In this document: positions 33,685 to 42,375 of the stretch, piece by piece
Layout: the number at the start of each line of letters is the position of its first letter
Numbering within the stretch: position 1 is the first letter of the stretch
NCBI RefSeq assembly: GCF_002795245.1
Contig: NZ_PGVG01000012.1
Location: forward strand, 120,350 to 184,349
DNA length: 64,000 bases
Reading direction: 5' to 3'
Origin: Bradyrhizobium forestalis
Lineage (GTDB): Bacteria > Pseudomonadota > Alphaproteobacteria > Rhizobiales > Xanthobacteraceae
The notes under the pieces: generated by a model
What the model was told of the DNA's origin: nothing
What the model saw: only the letters and a program-made list of their open reading frames with translations
Databases searched by the model: none
Translations under genes and position numbers: made by a program

Positions 33685-34323
33685 CTAGGTCATGCAATGG
33701 CCGAGCAATTCGGGATGCGCCGCGCAGATGTGATGCGCGCCGGCGTCCCGCAGCTCGGCCTCGCTGCCATAGCCGTAGAGCACGCCGATGGCGGTCATGC
33801 CGTTGGTGCGGGCGCCGACCACGTCATGGCTGCGGTCGCCGATCATGATCGCACGCTGCGGATCGACCTTGGCCTCATTCAGCGCATAGCGGAGCAGATC
33901 GCGCTTGTCGACGCGCGTGCCGTCGAGCTCGGAGCCGAACACGCGCTCGAAATACGGCTTCAGGCCGAAATGATCGACGATGCGGGTGGCGTAGACAGCG
34001 GGCTTGCTGGTCGCCACGAACATGCGCTGACGTGTCGCTGCGAGCGACGATAATGTGTCCGTAATTCCGCTGTAAGCCTCGTTCTCGAACAGGCCGATAT
34101 CGCTGAAGCGCTCGCGATAGAGCAGCAGTGCACGGTCGGCGAGCTCATCGGTTCCGGTGAGTTTTTTCAGGCTCCCAAGCAGCGGAGGGCCGATGCACCA
34201 GGTCAGTTCGTCCTCGCTCGGCACCGAAACGCCGAGCCGTTCCAGTGCATACTGGATCGAGCGGGTGATCCCGGGCTTTGGGTTGGTCAGCGTGCCGTCG
34301 AGATCAAAAAAGATTGTCACCAT
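33685..34323 (-). CDS. HAD-superfamily hydrolase, phosphoglycolate phosphatase-like
   Basis: A 212-residue HAD phosphatase. Motif I is FFDLDGTLTNPKPG (nucleophile Asp and acid/base Asp), motif II is in FVATSKP, motif III is the Lys of VDKRDLL, and motif IV is IMIGDRSHDVVGA. The alpha-helical cap lies between motifs I and II. The type matches the Gph/PgpB-like subgroup; the substrate may be 2-phosphoglycolate, pyrophosphate or a nucleotide. ATG 34323 starts the motif I strand. It converges on the aldoxime operon with a 4-nt gap and is not part of it. Confidence 0.9.
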   Translation of the reverse strand: MVTIFFDLDGTLTNPKPGITRSIQYALERLGVSVPSEDELTWCIGPPLLGSLKKLTGTDELADRALLLYRERFSDIGLFENEAYSGITDTLSSLAATRQRMFVATSKPAVYATRIVDHFGLKPYFERVFGSELDGTRVDKRDLLRYALNEAKVDPQRAIMIGDRSHDVVGARTNGMTAIGVLYGYGSEAELRDAGAHHICAAHPELLGHCMT

Positions 34324-34411
34324 CAGGCGGGACCTGTGTTGATACTGCCGTCTGTTGCTAGTTGGCTGGGGTTCCAAGTCAAGGTCCGATTTGTCCGATA
34401 GCATCAATGCC

Positions 34412-35365
34412 ATGCGAATAGCTCGGGTTATCGCGGTCTTGTGCCAAGCCCTCGTGCTGTCGCCGGCGCTCGCAGAGGAGATGCCGGCCCCCGCCGCGCC
34501 TCCCAATACAGAGGAACCTGCGAAGCCGGCGGAGAAACCGAAAGACGCCCGCGAGAGTGACACGCAGGAGTCGATCTGCCTGATCGTGGAGGCGGCCGCG
34601 CGCGATGCCAATCTCCCGCTCGAGTTCTTCGCCCGGGTGATCTGGCAGGAAAGCCGCTTCCAGGCCGATGCGGTAGGCCCCATGACGCGCAACGGCGAGC
34701 ATGCACAGGGGATCGCGCAGTTCATGCCGGGCACTGCGAGCGAGCGCGGGCTGCTCGATCCGTTCAATCCGGTGCAGGCATTGCCGAAGTCGGCGGAGTT
34801 CTTGAACGAGCTGCGCAACCAGTTCGGCAATCTCGGCCTTGCGGCGGCCGCCTACAACGCAGGTCCGCGCAGGGTGCAGGAATGGCTCGCCGGCACCGGG
34901 CCGATGCCGGAGCAGACCCGCAACTATGTCTTCGCCATCACCGGCACGAGCGTCGATGCCTGGGCCAAGGCAGGCAGCACCGGCAAGGGACCGCCGAGCT
35001 CGCCGCCGACGAGCTGCCGTGATCTCATGGCGCTGCTCAAGCGTGCTCCCAATCCGTTCGTCGCCGAGCTCGAGCAGCATGTGGAGCTTGCCGCCGCAAA
35101 GATCTGGGGTGTGCAGCTCGCGGCCGGCTTCGACCGCAACAAGGCGCTGGCGATGTATTCCCGGGCCGTCACGAAACTGAGCGCCGTGATCGGCGAGCGT
35201 GATCCCAGCCTGCTAAGCTCGGTGATGCGCAGCCGCGGCACGCGCGCCTTCTACCAGGTCCGCATCGGGGCGGATACCCGAGCCGAGGCTGATGATTTGT
35301 GCAACCGCATCCGCAAGGCGGGTGGCGCCTGCTTCGTGCTGAAGAACAAGGGGGTGAGCGGGTAG
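34412..35365 (+). CDS. Lytic transglycosylase (SLT domain) with SPOR-like C-terminus
   Basis: A 317-residue secreted transglycosylase. The signal peptide ends at SPALA-E (about residue 21). The SLT core has VIWQESRFQADAVG with catalytic Glu80, GIAQFMPGTA and AAAAYNAGPRRVQ. The C-terminus (about 285-317) reads FYQVRIGADTRAEADDLCNRI, resembling a short SPOR/peptidoglycan-binding repeat. It would cleave glycan strands between MurNAc and GlcNAc to form 1,6-anhydroMurNAc. ATG 34412 starts the signal peptide. A family-A repeat begins 20 nt after the stop. Confidence 0.9.
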   Translation: MRIARVIAVLCQALVLSPALAEEMPAPAAPPNTEEPAKPAEKPKDARESDTQESICLIVEAAARDANLPLEFFARVIWQESRFQADAVGPMTRNGEHAQGIAQFMPGTASERGLLDPFNPVQALPKSAEFLNELRNQFGNLGLAAAAYNAGPRRVQEWLAGTGPMPEQTRNYVFAITGTSVDAWAKAGSTGKGPPSSPPTSCRDLMALLKRAPNPFVAELEQHVELAAAKIWGVQLAAGFDRNKALAMYSRAVTKLSAVIGERDPSLLSSVMRSRGTRAFYQVRIGADTRAEADDLCNRIRKAGGACFVLKNKGVSG

Positions 35366-35385
35366 GGGCGCGTCTCTCTCTACTC

Positions 35386-35491
35386 GTCATTCCGGGGCGC
35401 GACGAAGGCGCGAACCCGGAATCCATCGTGCAGCGATCTCTGTGGCCTGATGGATTCCGGGCTCGCGCCAAGTGGCGCGCCCCGGAATGAC
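35386..35491. repeat. Intergenic inverted repeat, family A, copy 2
   Basis: A 106-bp element with ends GTCATTCCGGGGCGCG and CGCGCCCCGGAATGAC, and inner CCCGGAATCCAT/ATGGATTCCGGG. Same element as at 7322-7425 and 37220-37322. Confidence 0.92.
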
Positions 35492-35559
35492 GGCTGGGTG
35501 TGAGGTGCATGCCAGCCCCGCCGCGCGATTCCTTGACGCGCGGCGCCGCATTGCCCGTT

Positions 35560-36336
35560 ATGCGGGCACCATTCCTCACCCCGGCCAAAACCTCCGTGGC
35601 GCTTCCTCCGCTCGATTCACCTCAATGGCAAAGTCCGTGGCGCGCCTTTGCGTGGGGACTGCGCTCGATCACGCAGACGATCCTCACCATCGTGCTGTTC
35701 GTGACTTATCTCGGCATCGGCGCGCTCGCCCATGACACCCATTTCAGCCTGCTCTGGGCACTCTGCTCGACGCTGTTCGTCTGGGCAGGACCGGCGCAGA
35801 TCATTTTGATCACCACGCTCGGCTCGGGCGCCACTATCATCCAGTCGGCGATCGCGGTGACCGTCAGCGCCATCCGCCTGTTTCCGATGGTGGTCTCGGT
35901 GCTGCCGCTGATGCGCACCCCGGCGACGAAACGGCGCGAGCTGATCTTCGCCGCGCATCTCACCGCCGTGACGCTGTGGGTCGAGTGTCACCGTTTCCTG
36001 CCGCAGGTGCCGCGCGAGCGGCGCATCGCCTTCGTGCATGGACTCGGCTGCGGCCTGGTCTCGGTGTGCCTCACCGCCAATACGGTCGGCTATTTCCTCG
36101 CTGCCAACCTGACGCAGACGCTTGGCGCGGCGATCCTGCTGTTGACGCCGCTGTCGTTCCTGTTCTCGACCGCACGCAACAGCCGCGAGGTCGCCGATGT
36201 CGTGGCGCTGACGCTCGGGATTTTGCTTTATCCGCTGGCGGCGAAGATGAATTCCGGTCTCGACATCCTCGTCAGCGGCGTAGTGGCAGGCACGATCGCG
36301 TATGGTGTGCATTGGTGGCGGGAGGTGCGCGCATGA
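35560..36336 (+). CDS. azlC: AzlC family amino-acid exporter subunit
   Basis: A 258-residue inner-membrane protein with about seven to eight membrane segments. The family region TLFVWAGPAQIILITTLGSGA and RLFPMVVSVLPLMR are AzlC-like. AzlC with the small AzlD exports branched-chain amino acids or related compounds. The start is uncertain: ATG 35560 is used, and 35500 would run into the family-A repeat. The stop overlaps the next gene's ATG as ATGA, so translation is coupled. Confidence 0.85.
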   Translation: MRAPFLTPAKTSVALPPLDSPQWQSPWRAFAWGLRSITQTILTIVLFVTYLGIGALAHDTHFSLLWALCSTLFVWAGPAQIILITTLGSGATIIQSAIAVTVSAIRLFPMVVSVLPLMRTPATKRRELIFAAHLTAVTLWVECHRFLPQVPRERRIAFVHGLGCGLVSVCLTANTVGYFLAANLTQTLGAAILLLTPLSFLFSTARNSREVADVVALTLGILLYPLAAKMNSGLDILVSGVVAGTIAYGVHWWREVRA

Positions 36337-36683
36337 GTTTTGCGCAAGCGATCGGCGACTGGCACGCGCTCGCCGTGCTGTTCGTCGCCGGCGTCGTTCC
36401 CAACCAGATCTGGCGCATGCTGGGCCTGTGGTTCGGCGGCGGCATCGACGAGGGCTCCGAGCTATTGGTCTGGGTGAGGGCGGTCGCCACCGCGATCCTG
36501 GCCGGCGTCATCGCCCAGATCGTGGTCGAGCCACCGGGGGCGCTGGCCACCGTGCCTGACGTTCTGCGCTATGGTGCGGTCGGTGCCGGGCTCGTCGTCT
36601 TCCTGCTGCCCCGCCGCTCGATCTTTGCGGGCGTTGTCACGGGCGAAGTCTTCATGCTGGCCGGCAAGTGGTGGTTGGGCTAA
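36333..36683 (+). CDS. azlD: AzlD family small membrane protein
   Basis: A 116-residue protein with about four membrane segments (AVLFVAGVVPNQIWRMLG, AVATAILAGVIAQIV, VGAGLVVFLL, GVVTGEVFMLAG). It follows azlC with a 4-nt ATGA overlap and completes the two-component exporter. The PNQIWR segment is at the place where AzlD proteins usually have a short conserved polar motif. Confidence 0.82.
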   Translation: MSFAQAIGDWHALAVLFVAGVVPNQIWRMLGLWFGGGIDEGSELLVWVRAVATAILAGVIAQIVVEPPGALATVPDVLRYGAVGAGLVVFLLPRRSIFAGVVTGEVFMLAGKWWLG

Positions 36684-36715
36684 AACCGCCGGCGAACAGC
36701 CAAGGAACTGGACAT

Positions 36716-37207
36716 ATGGTTCGCGAACAGGAGCTCCGCGAGGGCGAGGTCGCCATCGAGCTGCCGCCGGCGCAAGATGCCGGCCTCGTCTTCATCGGCC
36801 GCATCCGTACCCCCTGGACGTCGCGGCTGGAAACGCCGCGGCAGGGACGGCAGGATGGCCCGATATGCCGGCTCGAGATCTTCGAGCCGTTCGTCCCGGC
36901 GATCAAAGGCGTCGATTTCTACAGCAATCTCGAAGTGCTCTACTGGCTCGACCAGTCGCGCCGGGACATCATCCTGCAGAGCCCGAAGAACAACGAGAAG
37001 ACCCGCGGCACGTTCTCGCTGCGCTCACCGGTGCGGCCCAATCCGATCGGCACCTCGATCGTGAAGCTGGTCGGTATCGAGGGCAATGCCATTCTGGTGC
37101 GCGGGCTCGATTGCATCGACAACACGCCGCTGATCGACATCAAGCCCGATCGCTGCGAGTTCACGCCGCTGGCCGCGCCGCAGTCAGGGGATTTCCAGAC
37201 CGAGTGA
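36716..37207 (+). CDS. trmO: TrmO/TsaA-like tRNA m6t6A37 methyltransferase
   Basis: A 163-residue SAM-dependent methyltransferase of the TrmO (YaeB/TsaA) family, which methylates N6 of t6A37 in tRNA-Thr. The family signatures are FIGRIRTPW, PRQGRQDGPICRLEIFE, SPVRPNPIGTSIVKL and GLDCIDNTPLIDIKPD, an antiparallel beta-barrel fold. ATG 36716 follows AAGGA. It sits 32 bp after azlD and may be co-transcribed, without obvious functional link. A family-A repeat lies 12 nt after the stop. Confidence 0.9.
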   Translation: MVREQELREGEVAIELPPAQDAGLVFIGRIRTPWTSRLETPRQGRQDGPICRLEIFEPFVPAIKGVDFYSNLEVLYWLDQSRRDIILQSPKNNEKTRGTFSLRSPVRPNPIGTSIVKLVGIEGNAILVRGLDCIDNTPLIDIKPDRCEFTPLAAPQSGDFQTE

Positions 37208-37219
37208 AATCTCTCCTTC

Positions 37220-37322
37220 GTCATTCCGGGGCGACGCGAAGCGTCGAGCCCGGAATCCATCGAGCGGCGGAGATGGCGGTGAAATGGATTCCGGGTTCGC
37301 GCTGCGCGCGCCCCGGAATGAC
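37220..37322. repeat. Intergenic inverted repeat, family A, copy 3
   Basis: A 103-bp element beginning GTCATTCCGGGGCGACGCG and ending GCGCGCCCCGGAATGAC, between the convergent trmO and HIT genes. Same family as 7322-7425 and 35386-35491. It carries a small change in the outer arm and is 8 nt from the HIT stop. Confidence 0.92.
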
Positions 37323-37330
37323 AAAAAGAG

Positions 37331-37759
37331 CTACCCCGCCTTCAACGCCGCGATCAGCTTCGCCGCGTGCTCTTCCAGCACCTTGGCGTTTTCCTTGCGG
37401 CTCGCCGGCGGCAGCATGGCGACGCCGTCGTGGCGCGGCATCACGTGCACGTGGAGATGAAAGACGACCTGTCCGCCGGCGGGCTCATTGAACTGCTGCA
37501 CAGTGATGCCGTCGGCGTTGAACGCCTTCATCGCGGCTGCTGCGATCTTGTGCGCACCGCGCGCGACATGGGCGTAGTCGTCGGGCTTGATGTCGAGGAT
37601 GTTGCGGGCAGGGGCCTTCGGGATCACCAGCGTGTGGCCGGGGACGCGCGGCATGATGTCGAGGAAGGCGAAGACGTGCTCGTCCTCGTACACCTTGTTG
37701 CAGGGCAGCTCGCCGCGCAGGATCTTTGCGAAGATGTTGTTGGTGTCGTAGGCGGTCAT
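37331..37759 (-). CDS. HIT-family (histidine triad) hydrolase
   Basis: A 142-residue HIT protein: NNIFAKILRGELPCNKVYE at the N-terminus, FLDIMPRVPGHTLVIPK, and the triad as HLHVHVMPR near residue 105. Such proteins hydrolyse nucleotide-linked AMP or GMP bonds (Hint-like) in the cytoplasm. The length fits Hint. No other hydrolase domain is fused. It lies 58 bp downstream of the DUF482 gene, which is on the same strand, and may share a transcript. Confidence 0.93.
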   Translation of the reverse strand: MTAYDTNNIFAKILRGELPCNKVYEDEHVFAFLDIMPRVPGHTLVIPKAPARNILDIKPDDYAHVARGAHKIAAAAMKAFNADGITVQQFNEPAGGQVVFHLHVHVMPRHDGVAMLPPASRKENAKVLEEHAAKLIAALKAG

Positions 37760-37817
37760 GATAACTCCGGCGGCTCCTCGAGATTTTGCGCTTACTGTCA
37801 CCAGCCAGGGCAAACCG

Positions 37818-39074
37818 TCAAGGCGCCTCGTCGGCGCCTTTGCGGAACGGGCCGAGCTCGGTAAGCTCCCGTCCGGCCTCCGCGACATAGGCGCGCTCGC
37901 GCTTGAGGTAATCGTCGATGGCGCGGCGCAGGCCGGGATCGGCGATGAAATGGGCCGAATGGGTGGTGCGCGGCAGGTAGCCGCGCGCGATCTTGTGCTC
38001 GCCCTGCGCGCCGGCCTCGACATGCTTCAGGCCGTGTTCGATCGCGAAGTCGATCGCTTGGTAATAGCAGACCTCGAAATGCAGGAACGGATGATGCTCG
38101 ACCGCGCCCCAGTTGCGGCCGAACAGCGTGTCCGAGCCGATGAAGTTGATCGCGCCCGCGATCCAGCGATTGTTGCGGCGGGCCATCACCAGCAGCACGT
38201 CCTCGCTCATGGTCTCGCCGATCAGCGAGAAGAACTCGCGCGTCAGATACGGCCGTCCCCATTTGCGCGAGCCGGTCTCCATGTAGAACATGAAGAAGGC
38301 ATCCCAGGCGTCCTCGGTGATGTCCTTGCCCGTGAGCCAGTGGATAGTGATGCCGGCGGCGAGCGCATCGCGCCGCTCGCGTTTGATCGATTTGCGGTGG
38401 CGGGAGTTCAGCGTCGCCAGGAAATCGTCGAAGCTCGCAAAATCCTCGTTGTGCCAGTGAAACTGCTGGTCGGTGCGCTGGAGGAAGCCGTGCTCGGCGA
38501 GCAGCTTCCATTCTGTCTCCCGCGCGAACGTGACGTGGACCGAGGACGCCTTGCTGACGCCGCAGAGCGCCACCAGCCCGCTCGCCAGCGCCTCCGTGAT
38601 GCGCTCGGGGTCGTCGCCGTCGCGGACCAGCAGCCGCGGTCCCGTCGCGGGGGTGAAGGGGACCGAGACCTGGAGCTTGGGATAGTACCGCCCGCCGGCG
38701 CGCTCATAGGCATCCGCCCAGCCGCGATCGAAGACATATTCGCCTTGCGAGTGCGATTTCAGATAGCAGGGCACGACACCGGCGACGCGGCCATCGACCT
38801 TGGCCACGAGATGCCGCGGACCCCAGCCGGTGCGGATCGTGGCCGAACCCGATTTCTCGATGGCGGATAGAAATGCGTGCGAGACGAATGGGTTATAGGC
38901 AGGTCTTGAGAGCCCGAGAGAATCGCCTGGAGGAGCGGATGAGGTTCCCGCGCCACGACCGTTGCAAGCCTTCTGGTTAAAGGTCTTGCCGGGATTGGCG
39001 CAGGCGTCCCAATCCTCGGGCGAGATGTCGCCAATGGACGGTACGGCCTCGAGCGTAATTTCGGATGATGCCAT
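37818..39074 (-). CDS. DUF482 / COG3146 GNAT-like protein
   Basis: A 418-residue cytoplasmic protein with two GNAT-fold halves: PYLTREFFSLIGETM in the second half, and EVCYYQAIDFAIEHGLKHVEAGAQGEHKIARGY, a hallmark of the DUF482 (peptidoglycan-recognition/acyltransferase-like) family. Between about residues 29 and 55 there is a Gly/Ser/Asn-rich stretch (FNQKACNGRGAGTSSAPPG) that looks like an insertion before YNPFVSHAFL. Enzymatic activity in this family is not established. ATG 39074 is the start. Confidence 0.82.
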   Translation of the reverse strand: MASSEITLEAVPSIGDISPEDWDACANPGKTFNQKACNGRGAGTSSAPPGDSLGLSRPAYNPFVSHAFLSAIEKSGSATIRTGWGPRHLVAKVDGRVAGVVPCYLKSHSQGEYVFDRGWADAYERAGGRYYPKLQVSVPFTPATGPRLLVRDGDDPERITEALASGLVALCGVSKASSVHVTFARETEWKLLAEHGFLQRTDQQFHWHNEDFASFDDFLATLNSRHRKSIKRERRDALAAGITIHWLTGKDITEDAWDAFFMFYMETGSRKWGRPYLTREFFSLIGETMSEDVLLVMARRNNRWIAGAINFIGSDTLFGRNWGAVEHHPFLHFEVCYYQAIDFAIEHGLKHVEAGAQGEHKIARGYLPRTTHSAHFIADPGLRRAIDDYLKRERAYVAEAGRELTELGPFRKGADEAP

Positions 39075-39132
39075 TGCGCCCAAGATCGTGCATCGCAGCA
39101 GCGACTTCAAGGGGCGGGAACAGGCGGGCTCT

Positions 39133-39266
39133 CATGCCCCGGACGCGGCGCAGCGCTCCTTTAGCGGTGCGCCGCAGAGCCGGGGCCCATGCCGCAGCGG
39201 ATTCGTGGAGAGATGGGTCCCGGCTCTGCGCCCCAACGCTGACGCGTTGCTGCTTGTCCGGGACAC
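39133..39266. repeat. Intergenic inverted repeat, family C, copy 2
   Basis: About 134 bp starting CATGCCCCGGACGCGGCGCA and ending TGCTTGTCCGGGACAC, with inner AGAGCCGGGGCCCAT/ATGGGTCCCGGCTCT. It closely matches 10644-10803. It lies 9 nt from the stop of the glycerophosphodiesterase gene. Confidence 0.9.
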
Positions 39267-39275
39267 GGGCAAGCC

Positions 39276-40022
39276 CTACGGCACGAACCCCTCGAAGATC
39301 ATCTGGTCCGCATAGCGCCCGACCCGGGTCCGCTGCTCCGGGGTGCGGACGGTCCAGCCGAGCAGGGCGCAGCCGAACAGGTTGCGCGCGATCCAGGGCG
39401 CAGGGGCCGGGAGGTGATCGACCTTGAAGGCGACGAAATGCGGCTGGGTCTGGAAGCCATGGCGCAGGTACAGCATGCCGTCGCGCTGCTCCTGGGTCAG
39501 CTTGGCCCAGTACTCATCCTCATAGGTCCGCTGCGCGACGATGCCGCGCGGGCGCGAGGGCAGCAATTCGCGCAGCGCCAGCACCTGGTCGGGATCGAAC
39601 GACATGCCGACGGCGGGGCCGTCATAGGACGCCAGCACCTCCGCCATCCGCTTCACCAGCTTGCGGTCACCACCAAAGTGGCTCTTCACCTCGATCACCA
39701 GGGGCACGCGGCCGGCGACCATGGTGCAGAGGTCGGGGAGCGACATCATCCGCTCGTCGGTGTCCTTGAACTTGACGGCCTTCAGCTCCGCCGCGGTCTT
39801 TGAGATCACGTCACCGCTGGCCTCGGTAAGGCGGCCGAGGGCATGGTCGTGATGCACCATGGCCTCGCCGTCGGCCGAGAGCTGGATGTCGACCTCGATC
39901 GAGAAATTGCCCGCGATCGCAGCCCGGACCGCGCCCGGCATGTTCTCGACGATGCCGCGCGAAATGTCGTGCAGGCCGCGATGGGCGACCGGCCGGGCTG
40001 TCAGCCAATCCGGAGCGCGCAT
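39276..40022 (-). CDS. Glycerophosphodiester phosphodiesterase
   Basis: A 248-residue GDPD (TIM barrel). The conserved HRGLH (catalytic His, RPVAHRGLHD), VEDIQ-like EVDIQLSADGEAMVHHDHALGR, the LPDLCTMVAG and VIEVKSH strands, and GWTVRTPEQ near the end are all present. It hydrolyses deacylated phospholipid diesters to glycerol-3-phosphate and an alcohol. No signal peptide, so cytoplasmic. It lies 5 bp downstream of the RidA gene, so the two form an operon. Confidence 0.92.
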   Translation of the reverse strand: MRAPDWLTARPVAHRGLHDISRGIVENMPGAVRAAIAGNFSIEVDIQLSADGEAMVHHDHALGRLTEASGDVISKTAAELKAVKFKDTDERMMSLPDLCTMVAGRVPLVIEVKSHFGGDRKLVKRMAEVLASYDGPAVGMSFDPDQVLALRELLPSRPRGIVAQRTYEDEYWAKLTQEQRDGMLYLRHGFQTQPHFVAFKVDHLPAPAPWIARNLFGCALLGWTVRTPEQRTRVGRYADQMIFEGFVP

Positions 40023-40027
40023 GCGCG

Positions 40028-40495
40028 TCAGGCGACCTCGAACACGCCGTCCACCTCGACCGCCGCATCCGCAGGCAGCGAGGCGACGCCGACGGTGGTG
40101 CGGGCGTGGCGGCCCTTGTCGCCGAAGGCGGCGACCATCAGGTCGGAGGCGCCGTTGAGGACCTTCGGCCCGTCCAGGAAGTCCGGCGCCGAGTTGATGA
40201 AGCCGCCGAGGCGGACCACGCGCACGACCTTGTCGAGATCGCCGAGCGCCGCCTTGACCTGGGCCAGCAAATTGACCGCGCAGCCGCGGGCCGCCGCGGC
40301 GCCGTCTTCGATCGAGACGCCGGCGCCCAGCTTGCCCTTGGCGATCAGCTGGCCGGCGGGGTCGAAGCAGACCTGGCCGGAGACGAACAGCAGATTGCCG
40401 GTGCGCACGAACGGGACGTAGTTGGCGACGGGGGTGGGGGCCTCATGCAGCTTGATGCCCTGTTCCGCCAGTTTCTGCTCGACCGTGCCCGCCAT
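40028..40495 (-). CDS. RidA/YjgF/Rid family protein, copy 1
   Basis: A 155-residue Rid protein: ANYVPFVRTGNLLFVSGQVCFD at the N-terminal half, a central NLLAQVKAALGDLDKVV and C-terminal HARTTVGVASLPADAAVEVDGVF with the Arg near residue 131 expected for the imine-hydrolase pocket. RidA hydrolyses reactive 2-aminoacrylate-type enamines. It differs from the RidA at 41836-42237 and is closer to the larger Rid subfamily. Operon with the downstream GDPD gene. Confidence 0.88.
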   Translation of the reverse strand: MAGTVEQKLAEQGIKLHEAPTPVANYVPFVRTGNLLFVSGQVCFDPAGQLIAKGKLGAGVSIEDGAAAARGCAVNLLAQVKAALGDLDKVVRVVRLGGFINSAPDFLDGPKVLNGASDLMVAAFGDKGRHARTTVGVASLPADAAVEVDGVFEVA

Positions 40496-40727
40496 GTCCG
40501 ACCTCGTTGTCCAAAATCATTCGCCCCGGCGCGTCCGTTTGAAGGCCGGGCGGCCCTGTTTCGCCCATCGTGCCGTCACATGCAAGCAACCCGAGCGGGC
40601 TGCATTTTGTTGAGGCGGGGGAGGAGGTTCGACGTAGAAGCCGCAACTTTACGTGAAACGGCCTCAGTTGCGACGCAATGGAACGGTCATTAAAATGTCG
40701 AATCTGCGCATTCCCCAAGGACCAGAC

Positions 40728-41573
40728 ATGGTGCACCTTTTCCGGACTTCGCTCGGTGTGATGGCGCTCGCGGCGGCCAGTTTCGGCCTTGGCGATGAGG
40801 CGCGGGCCGCCAACGGTCCGTTCCTGGCGCATCAGGCGCTCTATGATCTCAGCCTCGTCAAATCGCGCTCCAACTCGGTCAACAGCGCCCGCGGCCGCAT
40901 CCTCTACAATTTCGCGGGGAGCGCCTGCGAGGGCTACACGTCCGAATTCCGCCAGGTCTCCGAGCTCGACAGCGGCGAGGGCAAGGTCACGCTCAGCGAC
41001 CTCCGCTCCAATTCCTGGGAGGATGCCGCCGGCAAGAGCTACCGCTTCAAGATCGAGACCCGCATGAACGAGGCGGATGCCGGCCGCGTCGACGGCTCGG
41101 CCGAGCGCGACGGCGACCACATCAACGTCAAGCTGAAGCTGCCGGCGCCGAAGACCTTCACCCTCGACGGCAAGATCGTGTTCCCGACCGAGCAGATCCA
41201 GCGCATCATCGCCGCCGCGAAAGAAGGCAAATCGCTGCTCGAGCTCTCCGTCTATGACGGCTCCGACGACGGCCAGAAGGTCTACAATACGCTGACCGTG
41301 ATCGGCCAGCCGATCCCCGCCGACCGCGCCACCTCGTCCGATCCGTCGACCTCGGACGAGCACATGAAATCGCTGAAGCGCTGGCCCGTCACCGTCAGCT
41401 ATTTCGACCGCGACGCCCAGCAGAAAGAGGGCGAGCAGACGCCGGTCTATGCGATGTCGTTCGAGCTCTACGAGAACGGCGTCTCGCGCCAGCTCGTGCT
41501 CGACTACAACGATTTCGTCATCTCCGGCGCGATGGGCAAGTTCGACATCAAGGACAGCAAGCCCTGCAATTGA
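40728..41573 (+). CDS. eipB: Periplasmic cell envelope integrity protein EipB (DUF1849)
   Basis: A 281-residue periplasmic protein with a signal peptide (about 1-27, ending DEARA-A). The DUF1849 core begins FLAHQALYDLSLVKSRSNSV and ends YEN...LDYNDFVISGAMGKFDIKDSKPCN; one Cys near residue 70 and one near the C-terminus are the pair known to form a disulfide in EipB. The family binds lipid-like ligands and protects the alphaproteobacterial envelope. ATG 40728 follows AAGGA; an upstream ATG at 40695 is weaker. Confidence 0.9.
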   Translation: MVHLFRTSLGVMALAAASFGLGDEARAANGPFLAHQALYDLSLVKSRSNSVNSARGRILYNFAGSACEGYTSEFRQVSELDSGEGKVTLSDLRSNSWEDAAGKSYRFKIETRMNEADAGRVDGSAERDGDHINVKLKLPAPKTFTLDGKIVFPTEQIQRIIAAAKEGKSLLELSVYDGSDDGQKVYNTLTVIGQPIPADRATSSDPSTSDEHMKSLKRWPVTVSYFDRDAQQKEGEQTPVYAMSFELYENGVSRQLVLDYNDFVISGAMGKFDIKDSKPCN

Positions 41574-41606
41574 GGGCGGTCGGACTCATCGCACTCCAAT
41601 CTATCA

Positions 41607-41751
41607 CCGTCACCCTGAGGCGCGCGTCCTGCGGCTTGCCGCAGGGCGAGCCTCGAAGGGCGACGGCCCCGCTGCATCACCACGGCCGTACATCCTTCGA
41701 GGCTCCCCGCACGGCGCTTCGCACCGCGCAGCTCGCACCTCAGGATGACGG
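41607..41751. repeat. Intergenic inverted repeat, family D, copy 1
   Basis: About 145 bp from CCGTCACCCTGAGG to CCTCAGGATGACGG, with inner arms CGAGCCTCGAAGGGCGACGG and CATCCTTCGAGGCTC. A second copy lies at 48940-49069. It starts 33 nt after the eipB stop. Confidence 0.9.
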
Positions 41752-41835
41752 AGCAAGAGTGGTGCGTGTTGCATCTAGCTCTCGTCATAGTCTCCAGCTA
41801 CGCTGCTCCCAACCACAAACATCCGGGAGCCAGCC

Positions 41836-42237
41836 ATGCCCAAGCTCGACCATCTCCGCCCCAGCGGCCTGCATCACAACCCCGCTTATTCCCACGTCGT
41901 CACCGCCTCGGGCGCGCGCACCATCTACATCTCCGGACAGGTCTCGACCGACGAGGAGGGGCGGATCGTCGGCGAGGGCGATATCGCCGCGCAGACGACG
42001 CAGGTGATGCAGAATCTCGGCCTGGCGCTGAAGGCGGCCGGGGCGAGCTATTCCAACATCGTGAAAATCACCACCTTCGTCGTGAACTACAAGCCGGAGC
42101 TGCGCCCCATCATCGGCAAGGCCCGCTCGGCCTTCTTCGAAGGCATGGAGCCGCCGGCCTCGACGCTCGTCGGCGTCTCCGCGCTCGCCGCGCCGGAATG
42201 GCTGATCGAGATCGAGGCGGTGGCGGTCGCGGATTGA
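41836..42237 (+). CDS. RidA/YjgF/Rid family protein, copy 2
   Basis: A 133-residue RidA: HHNPAYSHVVTASGARTIYISGQVSTDEEG, central MQNLGLALKAAGASYSNIVKITTFVVN and C-terminal PASTLVGVSALAAPEWLIEIEAVA, with no Arg at the usual RidA pocket position (here the segment reads PPASTLVG). That places it in a Rid subgroup of unproven activity. Its 3' coding end is partly repeated 153 bp downstream. Confidence 0.85.
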   Translation: MPKLDHLRPSGLHHNPAYSHVVTASGARTIYISGQVSTDEEGRIVGEGDIAAQTTQVMQNLGLALKAAGASYSNIVKITTFVVNYKPELRPIIGKARSAFFEGMEPPASTLVGVSALAAPEWLIEIEAVAVAD

Positions 42238-42372
42238 GGTGATGTCGCGTTGCGCGATGGGTTTCTCGCGAAACCCATCAGTGCCGGAAAGCGGATTTGA
42301 GGGGGATCGCTTCGTTTCCCTATCCTACGAACTACGCTCGCCGCGCAGGAATGGCTGATCGAGATCGACGCG
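42182..42372. repeat. 38-bp direct repeat: ridA 3' segment copied downstream
   Basis: 42182-42219 (inside ridA, coding LAAPEWLIEIEA) recurs at 42335-42372 with 36 of 38 bases identical (differences CCG to CAG and GAG to GAC). The second copy is not in a frame that could code the same peptide for long. Between them is the ridA stop and a 24-nt perfect hairpin (42256-42279). Confidence 0.85.
42256..42279. repeat. Perfect hairpin GATGGGTTTC-TCGC-GAAACCCATC
   Basis: A 10-bp perfect stem and 4-nt loop, 18 nt after the ridA stop. A weaker similar stem (ATGGGT/ACCCAT) lies at 42681-42706. There is no T-run. It could be a terminator or part of a dispersed repeat. Confidence 0.6.
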
Positions 42373-42375
42373 CCA

